A stretch of 64,000 nucleotides of DNA from an uncultured Paraglaciecola sp. (GCF_937123705.1 NZ_CAKZKO010000010.1:62001-126000), one strand, 5' to 3'; positions 47,764-57,908 are shown, counted from the first letter of the stretch. Made by a program: numbers and translations. Notes: generated by a model from the sequence alone, not told the origin.

Positions 47764-49198
47764 TTTGGTAGAAGAAAACTTACTAGATGCATCAGATCTT
47801 ACTCGCGCCACATTAGAGACGGCACTAGATTCCATATATCAACACGACAACGACTTTGCCGACTTGTATTTTCAGTCAAGCCAACATGAAACCTGGGTAT
47901 TAGAAGACGGCATCATTAAAGAGGGCAGTTACAATATTGAGCGGGGTGTAGGTGTACGGGCGGTATGTGGTGAAAAAACCGGATTTGCCTATTCAGATGA
48001 AATTTCCCCAGAAGCCCTATTAAAAGCGGCCAGAGCTTCTCGGAGTATTTCAGCTTTAGGGGGTAAACATAAAATATCTGCGCTCAAGCAAAGCCACCCT
48101 AGTAGCCGCTATAGTGCCCAAAACCCACTTTTAGCCATGCAAGAGCAAGAAAAAATAGCCTTATTACGGGCAGCAGATGAATATATTCGCCAACAAGAAA
48201 GTGCCCTTAGCCAAGTGGTTATCAGTATTAGTGGTGTATACGAAGAAATACTCATTGCCGCCACAGACGGCACTTTTTGTACCGATATCCGTCCACTTAT
48301 CCGCTTTAACTGTTCGGTATTGATGGAAAAAGACGGACGCCGTGAACGAGGTAGCTCAGGTGCGGGTGGACGCTTTGCCTATGAATATTTTCTAGCCGAT
48401 GACGATGGTCGCCCTCGCTTCCAACAAGTAGCCGATGAAGCCATACATATGGCCAGAGTGAATATGCAAGCTGTGGCTGCTCCTGCGGGTCAGATGCCAG
48501 TGGTGCTAGGTAACGGCTGGCCGGGCGTGTTGTTACATGAAGCAGTAGGTCATGGTTTAGAAGGCGATTTCAATCGTAAAGGCGCTTCGACCTTCTCAGG
48601 TCGCATCGGTGAGCAAGTAGCAGCTAAAGGCTGCACTGTGGTAGACGATGGTACTTTAGATAACAGACGAGGCTCGCTTTCGGTAGACGACGAAGGTACA
48701 CCTACTCAGTACAATGTACTGATCGAAGACGGTATCCTTAAAGGCTATATGCAAGATAAACTCAATGCCCGACTAATGGGCGTGGCCCCTACCGGCAATG
48801 GCCGCCGCGAATCTTATGCGCACTTACCTATGCCCCGTATGACCAATACTTATATGCTTGGGGGCGAACATTCTTCAGAAGAGATCATAGCGTCCATAGA
48901 TAAAGGTATATACGCCCCTAACTTTGGTGGTGGTCAGGTTGATATCACCTCAGGTAAGTTTGTATTTTCTACTTCGGAAGCCTATTTAATCGAAAAGGGC
49001 AAAATTACTACGCCCATTAAAGGCGCCACTCTGATTGGTAACGGTCCTGAAGCTATGCAAAAAATTTCTATGATTGGGAATGATTTAGCCTTAGATAAAG
49101 GGGTGGGTGTCTGCGGTAAAGATGGCCAAAGTGTACCGGTAGGTGTTGGCCAGCCTACCCTTAAGGTAGACGAATTAACAGTAGGCGGCACGGCTTAA
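47756..49198 (+). CDS. tldD: Metalloprotease TldD
   Basis: Encodes 480 residues from a TTG at 47756, chosen because AGGAG stands 5 bases upstream and the N-terminus then aligns with TldD length. A longer frame starts inside the nitrilase gene and is rejected. The metal-binding HExxxH motif is [11 protein letters not shown] near residue 261. With PmbA (TldE) it forms a heterodimeric protease that acts on unfolded peptides such as microcins and CcdA. Its partner pmbA is 2.6 kb away, beyond two minus-strand genes. Confidence 0.96.
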   Translation: MSNLVEENLLDASDLTRATLETALDSIYQHDNDFADLYFQSSQHETWVLEDGIIKEGSYNIERGVGVRAVCGEKTGFAYSDEISPEALLKAARASRSISALGGKHKISALKQSHPSSRYSAQNPLLAMQEQEKIALLRAADEYIRQQESALSQVVISISGVYEEILIAATDGTFCTDIRPLIRFNCSVLMEKDGRRERGSSGAGGRFAYEYFLADDDGRPRFQQVADEAIHMARVNMQAVAAPAGQMPVVLGNGWPGVLLHEAVGHGLEGDFNRKGASTFSGRIGEQVAAKGCTVVDDGTLDNRRGSLSVDDEGTPTQYNVLIEDGILKGYMQDKLNARLMGVAPTGNGRRESYAHLPMPRMTNTYMLGGEHSSEEIIASIDKGIYAPNFGGGQVDITSGKFVFSTSEAYLIEKGKITTPIKGATLIGNGPEAMQKISMIGNDLALDKGVGVCGKDGQSVPVGVGQPTLKVDELTVGGTA

Positions 49199-49219
49199 TC
49201 CCTTAACACCCTGCAAGCA

Positions 49220-49243
49220 GCTAAAGAGCATATGCTCTTTAGC
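49220..49243. repeat. Perfect 24-bp palindrome after tldD
   Basis: GCTAAAGAGCAT followed directly by ATGCTCTTTAGC is its own reverse complement. It lies between the convergent tldD and lipoprotein genes. No T-run follows on either strand, so it may be a weak bidirectional terminator or a protein-binding site. A related motif ATACCAATTCATCTTAATAA follows at about 49255. Confidence 0.75.
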
Positions 49244-49356
49244 AACAAATCTTATACCAATTCATCTTAATAATTGCTTACTCAGCGAGATTTAAAAGCA
49301 CCTAATCAAAGCGCTCGAATGAAGTAATAGCTATTCTATTGTAAGTTCGGGCAACG

Positions 49357-51147
49357 TTACAAAAGATCCACAGTAAAGCTTACTGTGCTCACAATCCCTT
49401 TTGCTGATGTGATACTCACCTTAACCGTTGCCGTAACGGGGGCGCTTTCGGTATTTTCAATGGCAAAAGATAGGGTAAATGCTTGTTCTTTATTGGTGTT
49501 GGGGATAACAGTTGAGCTGATATCTGTGACTGTTCCCGCACTACTGGTGATAGAGACATTAGAACCAAATGCTGGAACTTGACCGTGATTATCGGTAAAA
49601 ACCGCTGTGAAACTATGCTTTGCATCTGCCGCTATACTGACATTGGCGTTGTTAAAATCTGGGTTGTTGCTGGCGTACAAGTCATCATTATTATCAAACA
49701 CACTGCCTAATAACGCGCTGCCTGACATGACTAAGACTAGACTTTTTCGCACTTGCAAAGTAGCTGCCGCGCCTTGCCCACATATATCAGTGGCTTGGCA
49801 TTGGGTGCCGTTAAATAGTGTATCAGCCTCATCAAATTGCTGGTTATTGTTGTAATCTAAGAAGCGCTCTGTGGGATCCCATTGCAGATTTTCATTGTCG
49901 TCGAGCCAAGCCTCTGAGTAATCAACAAAACCTGTTTGACCGGCTGGGGTGACTCCAAAGCCACTATCCGTTTGAGGATCTTCAGCTATTGCGCCGCCAT
50001 CTTCATCATCAAATACATTGTTACCATTACTATCAAACAGGGTTTCATGGCCTATTGCAGTGGCTAATATTGTTACTCGCCCATCTGCGGGTCTAGGCTC
50101 TCCACTTATCCAAGTAACCGAGCAGGCCCCATCAGTAGTGACACAGTTGGACTCTACTGTTCCCCCTTCGGCGGTAAAAGTGACAAGGGTATTGTTGGGA
50201 ACTGGATTGCTAAAAGTGTCGGATAAGCGCGCCGTCAAACTCACAATTTCACCGTTATAATTACCGGCCTCAGGATTTAGCACATCGGCGCTAAGGGTAA
50301 AACTACGCTGGTTAGGTAAACCTGTGGTTATAGAGAGTGCCTCAGACTGGGTGCGAATAGTCTCACCTGATGCTGCCACTACCTTGGCATTGACCCTTAC
50401 TGATACTGGTGCGGTGCCCGCCATCAATTTTGTTGAAACTACGCCGTTTTCATCGCTGATAGCGCGGTAGCTTTCTAAGCTCAAATTGCCGGCGTTTGAA
50501 GTGATAGAAAACTCCACTTCTTGATTGGCTAAAGGGGCGTTTCTGTCATTACTTACAACAAAGCTCACTGTTGAGTGAGACGCACTTATGTCACTTGCCC
50601 CTTGTAATACTAGGCTTTCGGGTATTGCTGATAAAAAGCTGATGCCACCAATTACCTCGGGTCTAATGCTAATTTGTTCCGTGGCGGTTAAGGTTTGGGT
50701 AGTGGTTTCAACTGTTACCGTTATTTGATCAATAGCCCCCGAAGCTCCGGCACAACCTTGGTCGGTATAGGTGCTGGTTGCTTCACCATTAACCGTACTA
50801 AGGTCGGTATTGAGTACGGCTTGTTGCGCAATCACGCAATTTGAGCTGAAATTTGCTACATAAGCCTCAGGCACAGGCTGATTATCTGTATCGACTAAAG
50901 CGATATTGAGACCGATAGAGCCGCCAGCGCTTATTTCAAACACACCGTTTTCAGATGGCATCGATACCCCAACTTTGCCCTCTATAAATTCACCAGAGGG
51001 TGTAAAAAATCCAATTTTTATGATGCTGCTGGTTGCTGATTGTTCGTTATTAAATGGATCGCTACCATTTTCACCAGAAACACCACCACAACCGCTAAGC
51101 CCGAAAAGTGTCAAAAAAGAGGCAAAAAATAGTATACGTATACCCAT
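49357..51147 (-). CDS. Ig-like repeat lipoprotein with EF-hand-like insert
   Basis: Encodes 596 residues. The signal ends with lipobox LSGCGG near residue 20. The body has about four bacterial Ig-like (Big_1/invasin-type) domains, with repeats of the type SITSNAGNLSLES and VTFTAEGGTVESNCV. Between about residues 365 and 445 is an acidic insert with three calcium-loop-like stretches (DSNGNNVFDDED, DDNENLQWDPTE, DYNNNQQFDEAD), resembling EF-hand/dockerin loops. It is probably surface-exposed and could mediate adhesion; the function is not known. It starts 5 bp after darP on the same strand, so it is probably co-transcribed. Confidence 0.8.
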   Translation of the reverse strand: MGIRILFFASFLTLFGLSGCGGVSGENGSDPFNNEQSATSSIIKIGFFTPSGEFIEGKVGVSMPSENGVFEISAGGSIGLNIALVDTDNQPVPEAYVANFSSNCVIAQQAVLNTDLSTVNGEATSTYTDQGCAGASGAIDQITVTVETTTQTLTATEQISIRPEVIGGISFLSAIPESLVLQGASDISASHSTVSFVVSNDRNAPLANQEVEFSITSNAGNLSLESYRAISDENGVVSTKLMAGTAPVSVRVNAKVVAASGETIRTQSEALSITTGLPNQRSFTLSADVLNPEAGNYNGEIVSLTARLSDTFSNPVPNNTLVTFTAEGGTVESNCVTTDGACSVTWISGEPRPADGRVTILATAIGHETLFDSNGNNVFDDEDGGAIAEDPQTDSGFGVTPAGQTGFVDYSEAWLDDNENLQWDPTERFLDYNNNQQFDEADTLFNGTQCQATDICGQGAAATLQVRKSLVLVMSGSALLGSVFDNNDDLYASNNPDFNNANVSIAADAKHSFTAVFTDNHGQVPAFGSNVSITSSAGTVTDISSTVIPNTNKEQAFTLSFAIENTESAPVTATVKVSITSAKGIVSTVSFTVDLL

Positions 51148-51152
51148 AAGTA

Positions 51153-51692
51153 TTATCCGTTTATGATTTGTTTTAAGTATTGAAAAAGCTCTCGGGAGGC
51201 TTTCGTCGGTTTGTTCTCAGCTTGCTGTTTATTGGCCTGTCGCACATATTGTCGTAACTTTTGCCTATCAAGCTGTGGATAATCGGCAATAGTTGCCTCA
51301 ATTTTGTCATTACCTTCACGCAAAATGTCATCTCTGAGAATTTCAATTTCATGAAAGGCATCATTTATTTTTTTATGAGCAGACTTAATGTTGTTTAAGG
51401 CCTGCTCGATAGGCTCAATATCGACACTGCGCATTATTTTACCAATTAATTGCAGCTGTCGGCGGTAGCCTTCTTTCTTGCGTAATATCTTACGTGCCAG
51501 CATGACTGCCTCAAGCAATTCTGGCTCCATTGGGACTTTTGCTAAAGAGGATTGTCCAAGATGCACTAAGGACTCGCCTAGCTTTTGCATTTCTAGCATT
51601 TGCGCTTTAATTTGAGTTTTACTGAGAGACTCGTGCTCTTCATTTAAGTCGAATGCATCTTCGACGTCTTTGTTTCTTTTCGGGGCGACCAT
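51153..51692 (-). CDS. darP: Ribosome-associated protein DarP (YjgA, DUF615)
   Basis: Encodes 179 residues. The central region (KTQIKAQMLEMQKLGESLVH, then RREGYRRQ-like KKEGYRRQLQLIGKIMRS) and the C-terminal RQYVRQANKQQ match the DUF615 family. DarP helps assemble the 50S ribosomal subunit. It is divergent from pmbA across 140 bp, a conserved neighbourhood in gammaproteobacteria. Confidence 0.94.
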   Translation of the reverse strand: MVAPKRNKDVEDAFDLNEEHESLSKTQIKAQMLEMQKLGESLVHLGQSSLAKVPMEPELLEAVMLARKILRKKEGYRRQLQLIGKIMRSVDIEPIEQALNNIKSAHKKINDAFHEIEILRDDILREGNDKIEATIADYPQLDRQKLRQYVRQANKQQAENKPTKASRELFQYLKQIING

Positions 51693-51832
51693 GTCATTAT
51701 CTTTAGTGATACACTATTGTCAGATTGTAACCTCCACAGCGAGAATAAACTACACGGAAAATCACTAGAAGCATGGCGTACCTTATGTTTAGGTCGTTAA
51801 GCAGTAATGTGTAGTCAAATAATGAAGGCCTT

Positions 51833-53158
51833 ATGCAACAACAATTAGCAGAAATTCAAAGCATAGTAGAAGACGTTTTAAAATTAGCCAAAGACAAAGG
51901 GGCAACTCAGGCCGAGGCAAGCATGTCTAAAATCGAAGGCATTGCGGTGTCTTCACGTTTAAAAGAAGTGGAAACCGTTGAATTTACTAATGATGGTGGC
52001 TTAGGCATTACTGTTTATAAAGGTAATAAAAAAGGAAGCGCTTCTACTGCAGATTTATCACCTCAAGCCTTAACTCTAACCGTAGAAAAAGCCATTGAAA
52101 TTGCCAAGCACACCAGTGACGATGATTGCTCTGGTTTAGCTGAAAAAGAGCTAATGGCATTTGAATATCCCGATTTAGATTTATTTCATCCCATAGAGCT
52201 AGATACTGAACAGGCCATACAGCAAGTGATTGCCGCCGAAGCCAGCGCATTAGATGTAGACTCCCGGATCACTAATTCAGATGGCGCTTCTTATAACGCC
52301 AATTTAGGCGCAAAAGTCTATGGTAACAGCCACGGCATGTTAGCCGGTTACAACAGTAGTCGCTATAACATGAGCTGCGTGGTGATAGGCGAGCAAGACG
52401 GCGATATGCAGCGCGATTATAGTTATTCGGTAAGCCGTCAAGCCAATCTGTTAACCAGTCCAGAACAATTAGGCCAAGAAGCGGCACAATTTACCCTAGA
52501 CAGACTAGGTGCCCGCAAAGTAAAAACCTGCAAGGTGCCGGTGTTGTTTGATCGCGAAATCGCTGCGGGTTTATTTGGGCACTTTATCAGTGCCATTAGT
52601 GGTGGTAGCTTGTACCGAAAATCATCATTCTTGTTAGACAAGCTAGAGCAGCAAGTATTGCCAAGTTGGTTTAACATCAGTGAGCGTCCCCATATTTTAA
52701 AAGGACTGGCCAGCTCACCTTTCGATCATGAAGGCGTGAGAACCCAGGATCTAAAGGTGGTAAGTCAAGGGATACTCAATAGTTACCTATTAACCAGCTA
52801 CTCTGCCCGTAAACTGAAGATGAACACCACGGGTCATGCTGGTGGCATTCACAACTGGTTTATTCAACATACCGGCGAGACCGATAAAGAAATGCTCGCC
52901 AAATTAGGGACGGGATTATTGGTCACCGAATTAATGGGCCAAGGGGTAAATATAGTGACGGGTGATTACTCCAGAGGCGCAGCAGGTTTTTGGGTAGAAA
53001 ATGGCGTCATTCAATACCCAGTGCACGAGATCACTATTGCCGGTAACTTAGCCGACATGCTGATGAATATTGTGGCCATAGGTGCAGAGCAAGAAACCCG
53101 CGGCAGTATACAAACGGGTTCAGTGCTGATTGAGAATATGCAAGTGGCGGGTGAATAA
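51833..53158 (+). CDS. pmbA: Metalloprotease accessory subunit PmbA (TldE)
   Basis: Encodes 441 residues. It matches the TldD/PmbA family but lacks HExxxH, as expected for the PmbA half. Conserved pieces include FDREIAAGLFGHFISAISGG, NTTGHAGGIHNWFI and NIVTGDYSRGAAGFWVENG. It pairs with TldD to form the active protease. It is followed after 21 bp by the converging lapD; the stop lies in a small hairpin (GCGGG/CCCGC, 53147-53163). Confidence 0.95.
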   Translation: MQQQLAEIQSIVEDVLKLAKDKGATQAEASMSKIEGIAVSSRLKEVETVEFTNDGGLGITVYKGNKKGSASTADLSPQALTLTVEKAIEIAKHTSDDDCSGLAEKELMAFEYPDLDLFHPIELDTEQAIQQVIAAEASALDVDSRITNSDGASYNANLGAKVYGNSHGMLAGYNSSRYNMSCVVIGEQDGDMQRDYSYSVSRQANLLTSPEQLGQEAAQFTLDRLGARKVKTCKVPVLFDREIAAGLFGHFISAISGGSLYRKSSFLLDKLEQQVLPSWFNISERPHILKGLASSPFDHEGVRTQDLKVVSQGILNSYLLTSYSARKLKMNTTGHAGGIHNWFIQHTGETDKEMLAKLGTGLLVTELMGQGVNIVTGDYSRGAAGFWVENGVIQYPVHEITIAGNLADMLMNIVAIGAEQETRGSIQTGSVLIENMQVAGE

Positions 53159-53179
53159 CCCCGCTTGCATTAAAATGTA

Positions 53180-55102
53180 TTATTGTAAAACATCTTCTGG
53201 GGCGGAAATATAACCTTGGTAGCCATCTGCCCTAAGAGACCTAAATTGCTGTAATTGCTCCTGATTTTCAATACCTGTAATAACCACGTCTATGTTTAAG
53301 CCTTTGGCAACATTAATCAAGGCGCGGCACATTTCGTTGCTTTGATTTACCTTCTCATAAAATGCAAAAGACTGATCGAGCTTAATATAGTGAGGTTGCA
53401 ATTTTTGTAAATAGTCCAGAGAACCTATTTGACGCCCACATTGATCAACCCCAATTTTTGCACCCGCAGCGCGGACTATCTCAGCAATATTTTGACAATG
53501 TTCAAATGAATTTATTAATGCCGACTCTGGTATTTCAAACAACATCTGCTGTGCATGTGTCGATTCTTGTAAAAATGTCGTCAGCCACTGGTGAAACTCA
53601 GGAGCTTGCAAACTATGCTGACTCAAGTTAATTGCAATTGGTTGATTTGTAAGAGCCAAAATATCTTTTTGTTTAATGGTCGCCAACAAACATTTATCAA
53701 GCTCGCTACCAAGGGACAGCAAATCAATAAAAGGCATAAATTCAGAGGCATTAACTACCTTGTCGTCAATACTAAGTCGGCAATATAATTCACGATGAAT
53801 AATATCATCAGCTTGCATATCGGTGACGGTTTGCCATTGAAAGCTAAAATGACTGTTATTGATAGCATCAACGAGTTTAGTGCGCCATTGCTCTCTACTA
53901 TATTTCTGTGGTTGTTGTGTATCTATCCAATGACTGATTTTTTCTTCTTTAAGGGCTTGTTGTAAGGCATTATCAGATTGAGATAACAAATCAGTGGGTT
54001 GCATATTGGCAATGCGCTGACTGATACCTAAGGCAAATTTACTATTAGCCGTACAGCCTGCTTTAGTAATTTCCTGGTTAATTATTCTGATCAGGGTTTG
54101 TATATAGGTTTCAATTTGGTGATGCTCAGCTTTAGTCAACAAAAATGCAAATTCAGTACTGGCAATTCTAGCTATCACTCCCTCGGCAATACTCGGAAGT
54201 TCAGCCTGCATCCTTTCAGACAACACCTTTATAATTTGATCTCGCCCTTGATAACCATATTGACTATGAATATCTTCCAACCAATCGAATTTGGCCAAGA
54301 TAAGCCCACCAAATCCTGGCTCATTTAGCCAATTATTAATTTGCGCAGATAAATACTGGCGGTTGGGCAAATGCGACACCTGATCTACAAGTTTATCGTC
54401 TTTGAGCTCACTAACTTCTTTATCGAGTGAGGTGAAAACTTGCTTTAGCTGGCCAGACATTGAATTAATTGCACCTACCACATCTTTTAATTCAGTGGTT
54501 GCGGGCATGTCTATATCGTGTCCGAATTTCCTCTGTCCCAATTCCTTTGCCTGTAACGCTATTTCATGTAGAGGATTTAAAATATGCTTAAGTCTGAACC
54601 TAAGTACAAAAATACTAATGATAAATAACAATGACAAAACCATCAGAGTGTCGTTCATAATGCGCCACAGTTGTTGATATCCTAGTGCTGGGTGAGCTTC
54701 TATCTCAAGGGTCGCTAGCTGCATCCAACCAGAGGTAATAGTTGTTTGCTTTTTTTGTATGCCAAATATTTCTAAATCAATTAACCACTGTGGCACACCT
54801 TCAATAACAATGGGGTTTTCCCACGTCTGCTCTTTTCCATCTGCTAACCATTTTAAGGTGACTTTACGATAAAATCCTCCTTCAAAAATAACATTCACTA
54901 AAGTTTCAGCCGAGACCATATCGCCAGTCTGTAAATGGGGCTGCAACATTAACCCTAAAGACGTCATAGTATTGTTAAGATCAGACTCCATTTGATGACT
55001 CATAAAATCACGAGTCTGAGTAAACTGAAAATAAACTAAACTGGCCATTACGAGCAAAAAAAGTCCAAAGAGTAATGAGTTTACTTGTCGAAATAGGGTC
55101 AT
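53180..55102 (-). CDS. lapD: c-di-GMP receptor LapD
   Basis: Encodes 640 residues. A first membrane helix (about 8-27), a periplasmic LapD/MoxY-type domain (about 28-150), a second helix (about 152-172), HAMP, a GGDEF-type domain (about 240-395) and an EAL-type domain (about 405-640) follow in order. The GGDEF motif is degenerate (ARIASTEF near 306-313) and the EAL motif is also lost (ELYCRLS), so the protein is a receptor, not an enzyme. With c-di-GMP bound, LapD holds LapG in the periplasm and stops adhesin cleavage. It begins 4 bp after lapG and is last in the Lap operon. Confidence 0.93.
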   Translation of the reverse strand: MTLFRQVNSLLFGLFLLVMASLVYFQFTQTRDFMSHQMESDLNNTMTSLGLMLQPHLQTGDMVSAETLVNVIFEGGFYRKVTLKWLADGKEQTWENPIVIEGVPQWLIDLEIFGIQKKQTTITSGWMQLATLEIEAHPALGYQQLWRIMNDTLMVLSLLFIISIFVLRFRLKHILNPLHEIALQAKELGQRKFGHDIDMPATTELKDVVGAINSMSGQLKQVFTSLDKEVSELKDDKLVDQVSHLPNRQYLSAQINNWLNEPGFGGLILAKFDWLEDIHSQYGYQGRDQIIKVLSERMQAELPSIAEGVIARIASTEFAFLLTKAEHHQIETYIQTLIRIINQEITKAGCTANSKFALGISQRIANMQPTDLLSQSDNALQQALKEEKISHWIDTQQPQKYSREQWRTKLVDAINNSHFSFQWQTVTDMQADDIIHRELYCRLSIDDKVVNASEFMPFIDLLSLGSELDKCLLATIKQKDILALTNQPIAINLSQHSLQAPEFHQWLTTFLQESTHAQQMLFEIPESALINSFEHCQNIAEIVRAAGAKIGVDQCGRQIGSLDYLQKLQPHYIKLDQSFAFYEKVNQSNEMCRALINVAKGLNIDVVITGIENQEQLQQFRSLRADGYQGYISAPEDVLQ

Positions 55103-55106
55103 GGCT

Positions 55107-55817
55107 TTAAAACTCCAGTTTCAGTTTGGGTTGTTTAAGTTTTGCGGTATTGATCCGCTGACGTAAATCCTGCCAACGCTTAAGACGTGTAGAATTCCCT
55201 GTAGGAACACTGCGTCCTCTACTTTTATTCAGCCATAACTGACTGGCGTTAAAGCTATAAACAGGTAACAAGTCATTACGCTTAGTTGCAGGTTTTATTA
55301 GGCCGTCAATATTATCCAAAATAAGGGGGATAGATGCAGGCGTAGCGTAATAAGCAAGCACCATGTGATATTGATTGAGGTTAAGCGCTTTGACCATAGT
55401 GATCCTCATTTTTTCATCGGGCACGCCTAATTCCAACAACGTAAAATATTTAGCGATAGAATAATCTTCGCAATCCCCTCCGTTAACCCCAATAAATTCC
55501 ACTGGGGTAGCCCAATAATTTTTAACCCCCCACAATTTAATATCATCAATGAATCGGAACATATTGAAAAAACGATTCACTTTTTCTAATGCCTCGTTTT
55601 CTGATAACTCGGCATCTGTTTGCATCAAGTTAAGCCAAGCTACGCCACGTTTAGCTGCGCGTTCTCCATAACTCTGTTTTAATGCAGACACTATTTTTGG
55701 CCCATCGAGTGCCGTTCTGGTATCAGCATTAAGCGCTGACAAAAACATCATGCCTAGGAATAATACGTGAACGGGCTTTTTTAATAACATCGCTGTTATA
55801 AAATGGTATGCCCTCAT
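55107..55817 (-). CDS. lapG: Periplasmic adhesin protease LapG
   Basis: Encodes 236 residues of the bacterial transglutaminase-like cysteine protease family. The triad is clear: Cys116 in NGGDCEDYS, His151 in YHMVL and Asp168 in LILDN. A hydrophobic N-terminal segment (about 15-30) acts as a signal. The start at 55817 has AAGGAGTAAT directly upstream. LapG cleaves the N-terminal retention module of LapA-like adhesins at a (T/A)AAG motif, releasing them when c-di-GMP falls. The matching adhesin with TAAG is encoded at the far end of the same operon. Confidence 0.95.
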   Translation of the reverse strand: MRAYHFITAMLLKKPVHVLFLGMMFLSALNADTRTALDGPKIVSALKQSYGERAAKRGVAWLNLMQTDAELSENEALEKVNRFFNMFRFIDDIKLWGVKNYWATPVEFIGVNGGDCEDYSIAKYFTLLELGVPDEKMRITMVKALNLNQYHMVLAYYATPASIPLILDNIDGLIKPATKRNDLLPVYSFNASQLWLNKSRGRSVPTGNSTRLKRWQDLRQRINTAKLKQPKLKLEF

Positions 55818-55832
55818 ATTACTCCTTAATTA

Positions 55833-56471
55833 TCATTGAATTTCATCCACCGTATAAATTGTCCACATCATGTTATCGGTATTCACGGTCTGACTTAACT
55901 CGGCCACAATTCTACGATTTGCGGCATGGGCTGCTTCATTATCAGCAAAATCGGCTAGGCGCTCAAAGCCGTATCCTTTAAATGACACTCGCTCAGGAGC
56001 AATATTGAACTCATCAGTTAACATATCCACCACGGTTTTTGCTCGGTTATCTGATAATGTTTGATTGAGTTGGAGTCCTCCAACTTTGCTGGTATGCCCT
56101 TCAATGAGAACTTTTAATTGTTCATTTTTTACAAGAAAATCAGCCATTTCTTGAATTTTAGTTAAAGCTGATGCTGATAGCACATATGAATTATGGGCAA
56201 ATTTAATGTCAACTTTATGGGGTTCAACATATGAGGTTTGGGTACCACATCCATAGTTATCAATAATCGCTCCAAGCACAGTGTCTGCACATTTGTCTCG
56301 CGCTTCTATTACACCATCTCGGTCATGGTCATTTAGGTCTTTGAGCTGTTCTACACTGTCTTCTAGTTTAACAATACTATTGCCAGCACAAGCACTAAGT
56401 AAAAAAATGCTACATAGTAAGGTTGATAATCTTAAAACTGGGTAAACCTTGGTTTGTGTAATGTTATTCAT
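55833..56471 (-). CDS. OmpA-like peptidoglycan-binding lipoprotein
   Basis: Encodes 212 residues from the ATG at 56471, chosen because AAGGAG lies 6 bases upstream; longer in-frame ATGs (56477, 56495) are less well placed. The lipobox is LLSACAG near residue 26. A short calcium-loop-like segment (DLNDHDRDGVIEARDKC) as in OmpA/TSP-type proteins precedes the C-terminal OmpA domain (about 90-200), with LKVLIEGHTSKVGGLQLNQT and NRRIVAEL. It probably anchors to peptidoglycan. It overlaps the TolC-type gene by 8 bp, within the Lap operon, so it may stabilise the secretion channel or the retained adhesin. Confidence 0.9.
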   Translation of the reverse strand: MNNITQTKVYPVLRLSTLLCSIFLLSACAGNSIVKLEDSVEQLKDLNDHDRDGVIEARDKCADTVLGAIIDNYGCGTQTSYVEPHKVDIKFAHNSYVLSASALTKIQEMADFLVKNEQLKVLIEGHTSKVGGLQLNQTLSDNRAKTVVDMLTDEFNIAPERVSFKGYGFERLADFADNEAAHAANRRIVAELSQTVNTDNMMWTIYTVDEIQ

Positions 56472-57870
56472 GATCATCTCCTTGCCCATATTCATGCTCT
56501 CCCTGCCATTTCTGCGAACGGGTCACACGCAATGATGCAAGTAATTGACCTGTGACGTTTAATAGCCGGTATCTGGCGCCTAATTCGTCAAAGTTTGCAT
56601 CTAAGTAGTCTTTACGCGCTTGGAACAATTCATTTTCTGTATCTAATAAGTCCAGTAAATTTCTCTGCCCTAGGGTAAATTGTTGTTGATAAGCCTGTTG
56701 GGTTTCTTTTGAGGTCACTACATGTTGTTGGATATATTGTTTTTGTAAACCGAGCATTTCATAGGCATTCCACGCCAAACCGAAACTTTCTGTCACTTCA
56801 CGATGGGCGCGGTAGTTAATTTCTTGGGCTTCCGTTGTTTTATAAGCAGCACTGCGCTCTAGAGCTATATCCTTACCACCTGAATAAAGGTTATAACGCA
56901 TACGCAACATCACAGTGAGGTCGTTACGATAGCCGCCTACACTTATCCCATTTCTATTCAGTCCGTCTTCACCTGCTATATCATTATCTACATTCGCATC
57001 TAGCTCTAGGGATAGTTTAGGGTAATAATTAGCTTGCACCGAACCACCATATGCACGGGCGGCATTGATATCTTGTCTAGCAGACTTAATGAGAGGGTGA
57101 CGTTCTATAGCCGAAATGAGTCCGCTCGCACTGTCTTTCGGTAACATATCGGCATCGGGTACCGGCATAACTAAATCAGATGGCGCGATGTTAGTTAAGC
57201 TAATAAACTCTGCTCGGGCATCTCTAAGATTGTTGCGGGCAGAAATTAAATTGGACTGAGCCCGGGCTAAACGCCCCGTTACTTGTGACAAGTCCGCAAT
57301 ACTTCCCATACCAGAATCTGTGCGTTCTTTAATCTGCTTGTAAATTTGCTGATGTGAGGCGACATTTTTCTCAGACAATGTCACAAGCTGTTGATTTTTT
57401 AGATGATTTAAATAACCTTTGCTCACCGACAATGCCAGATCTTCAGCCGTGCTGATTAGCGCCCATTGCTCGGCACTCGCTTCGTACTTAGTGCGTTTTA
57501 CTTCACTACTGGTAAACATACCATCAAACAACATTTGCCTTAGGCTGACACCAAATTCACCTCGTCTAAGCTCTGTTTCACCCTCGCTAAAACCTAAATC
57601 AGCGCGGCGATTACCTGGCGTATCTGTGTATTCGTACCCATATCCAGCGGTAATATCCACAGTAGGTAAATACCCAGCAGAAGCCCGGTTCACGTCTTCC
57701 TCTTTCGATTTAAAACGGGCGAACGCCTGACGAATATCGGGATGAGTGTCTAATGCTAGGGCAACGGTTTGCTCTAAACTTTGCGCATATAAATGCGTAC
57801 CGCTTGTTGATGCTAAACATAAAGTATAAATCGCTGCCCTTATGCCTTTAGTGAATAAACTCTTATTCAT
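56464..57870 (-). CDS. lapE: TolC-family outer membrane channel of the Lap secretion system (LapE-like)
   Basis: Encodes 468 residues with a signal peptide ending LYAQ. Two outer membrane efflux repeats are present; SLEQTVALALDTHPDIRQA opens the first and QQQFTLGQRNLLDLLDTENE closes the second. It forms the trimeric exit duct for type I secretion and, in Lap systems, holds the adhesin retention module. It lies 38 bp after lapC and overlaps the OmpA-like gene. Confidence 0.92.
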   Translation of the reverse strand: MNKSLFTKGIRAAIYTLCLASTSGTHLYAQSLEQTVALALDTHPDIRQAFARFKSKEEDVNRASAGYLPTVDITAGYGYEYTDTPGNRRADLGFSEGETELRRGEFGVSLRQMLFDGMFTSSEVKRTKYEASAEQWALISTAEDLALSVSKGYLNHLKNQQLVTLSEKNVASHQQIYKQIKERTDSGMGSIADLSQVTGRLARAQSNLISARNNLRDARAEFISLTNIAPSDLVMPVPDADMLPKDSASGLISAIERHPLIKSARQDINAARAYGGSVQANYYPKLSLELDANVDNDIAGEDGLNRNGISVGGYRNDLTVMLRMRYNLYSGGKDIALERSAAYKTTEAQEINYRAHREVTESFGLAWNAYEMLGLQKQYIQQHVVTSKETQQAYQQQFTLGQRNLLDLLDTENELFQARKDYLDANFDELGARYRLLNVTGQLLASLRVTRSQKWQGEHEYGQGDDHE

Positions 57871-57908
57871 AAAAATTCCAAATTTTGTTGTTTGGGTTTA
57901 TTTACGCT

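Noticed and set aside
53180..55102. Reading the GGDEF-EAL protein as an active c-di-GMP synthase or phosphodiesterase
   Set aside because: Both active-site motifs are degenerate, and the periplasmic domain plus position next to lapG identify it as LapD.
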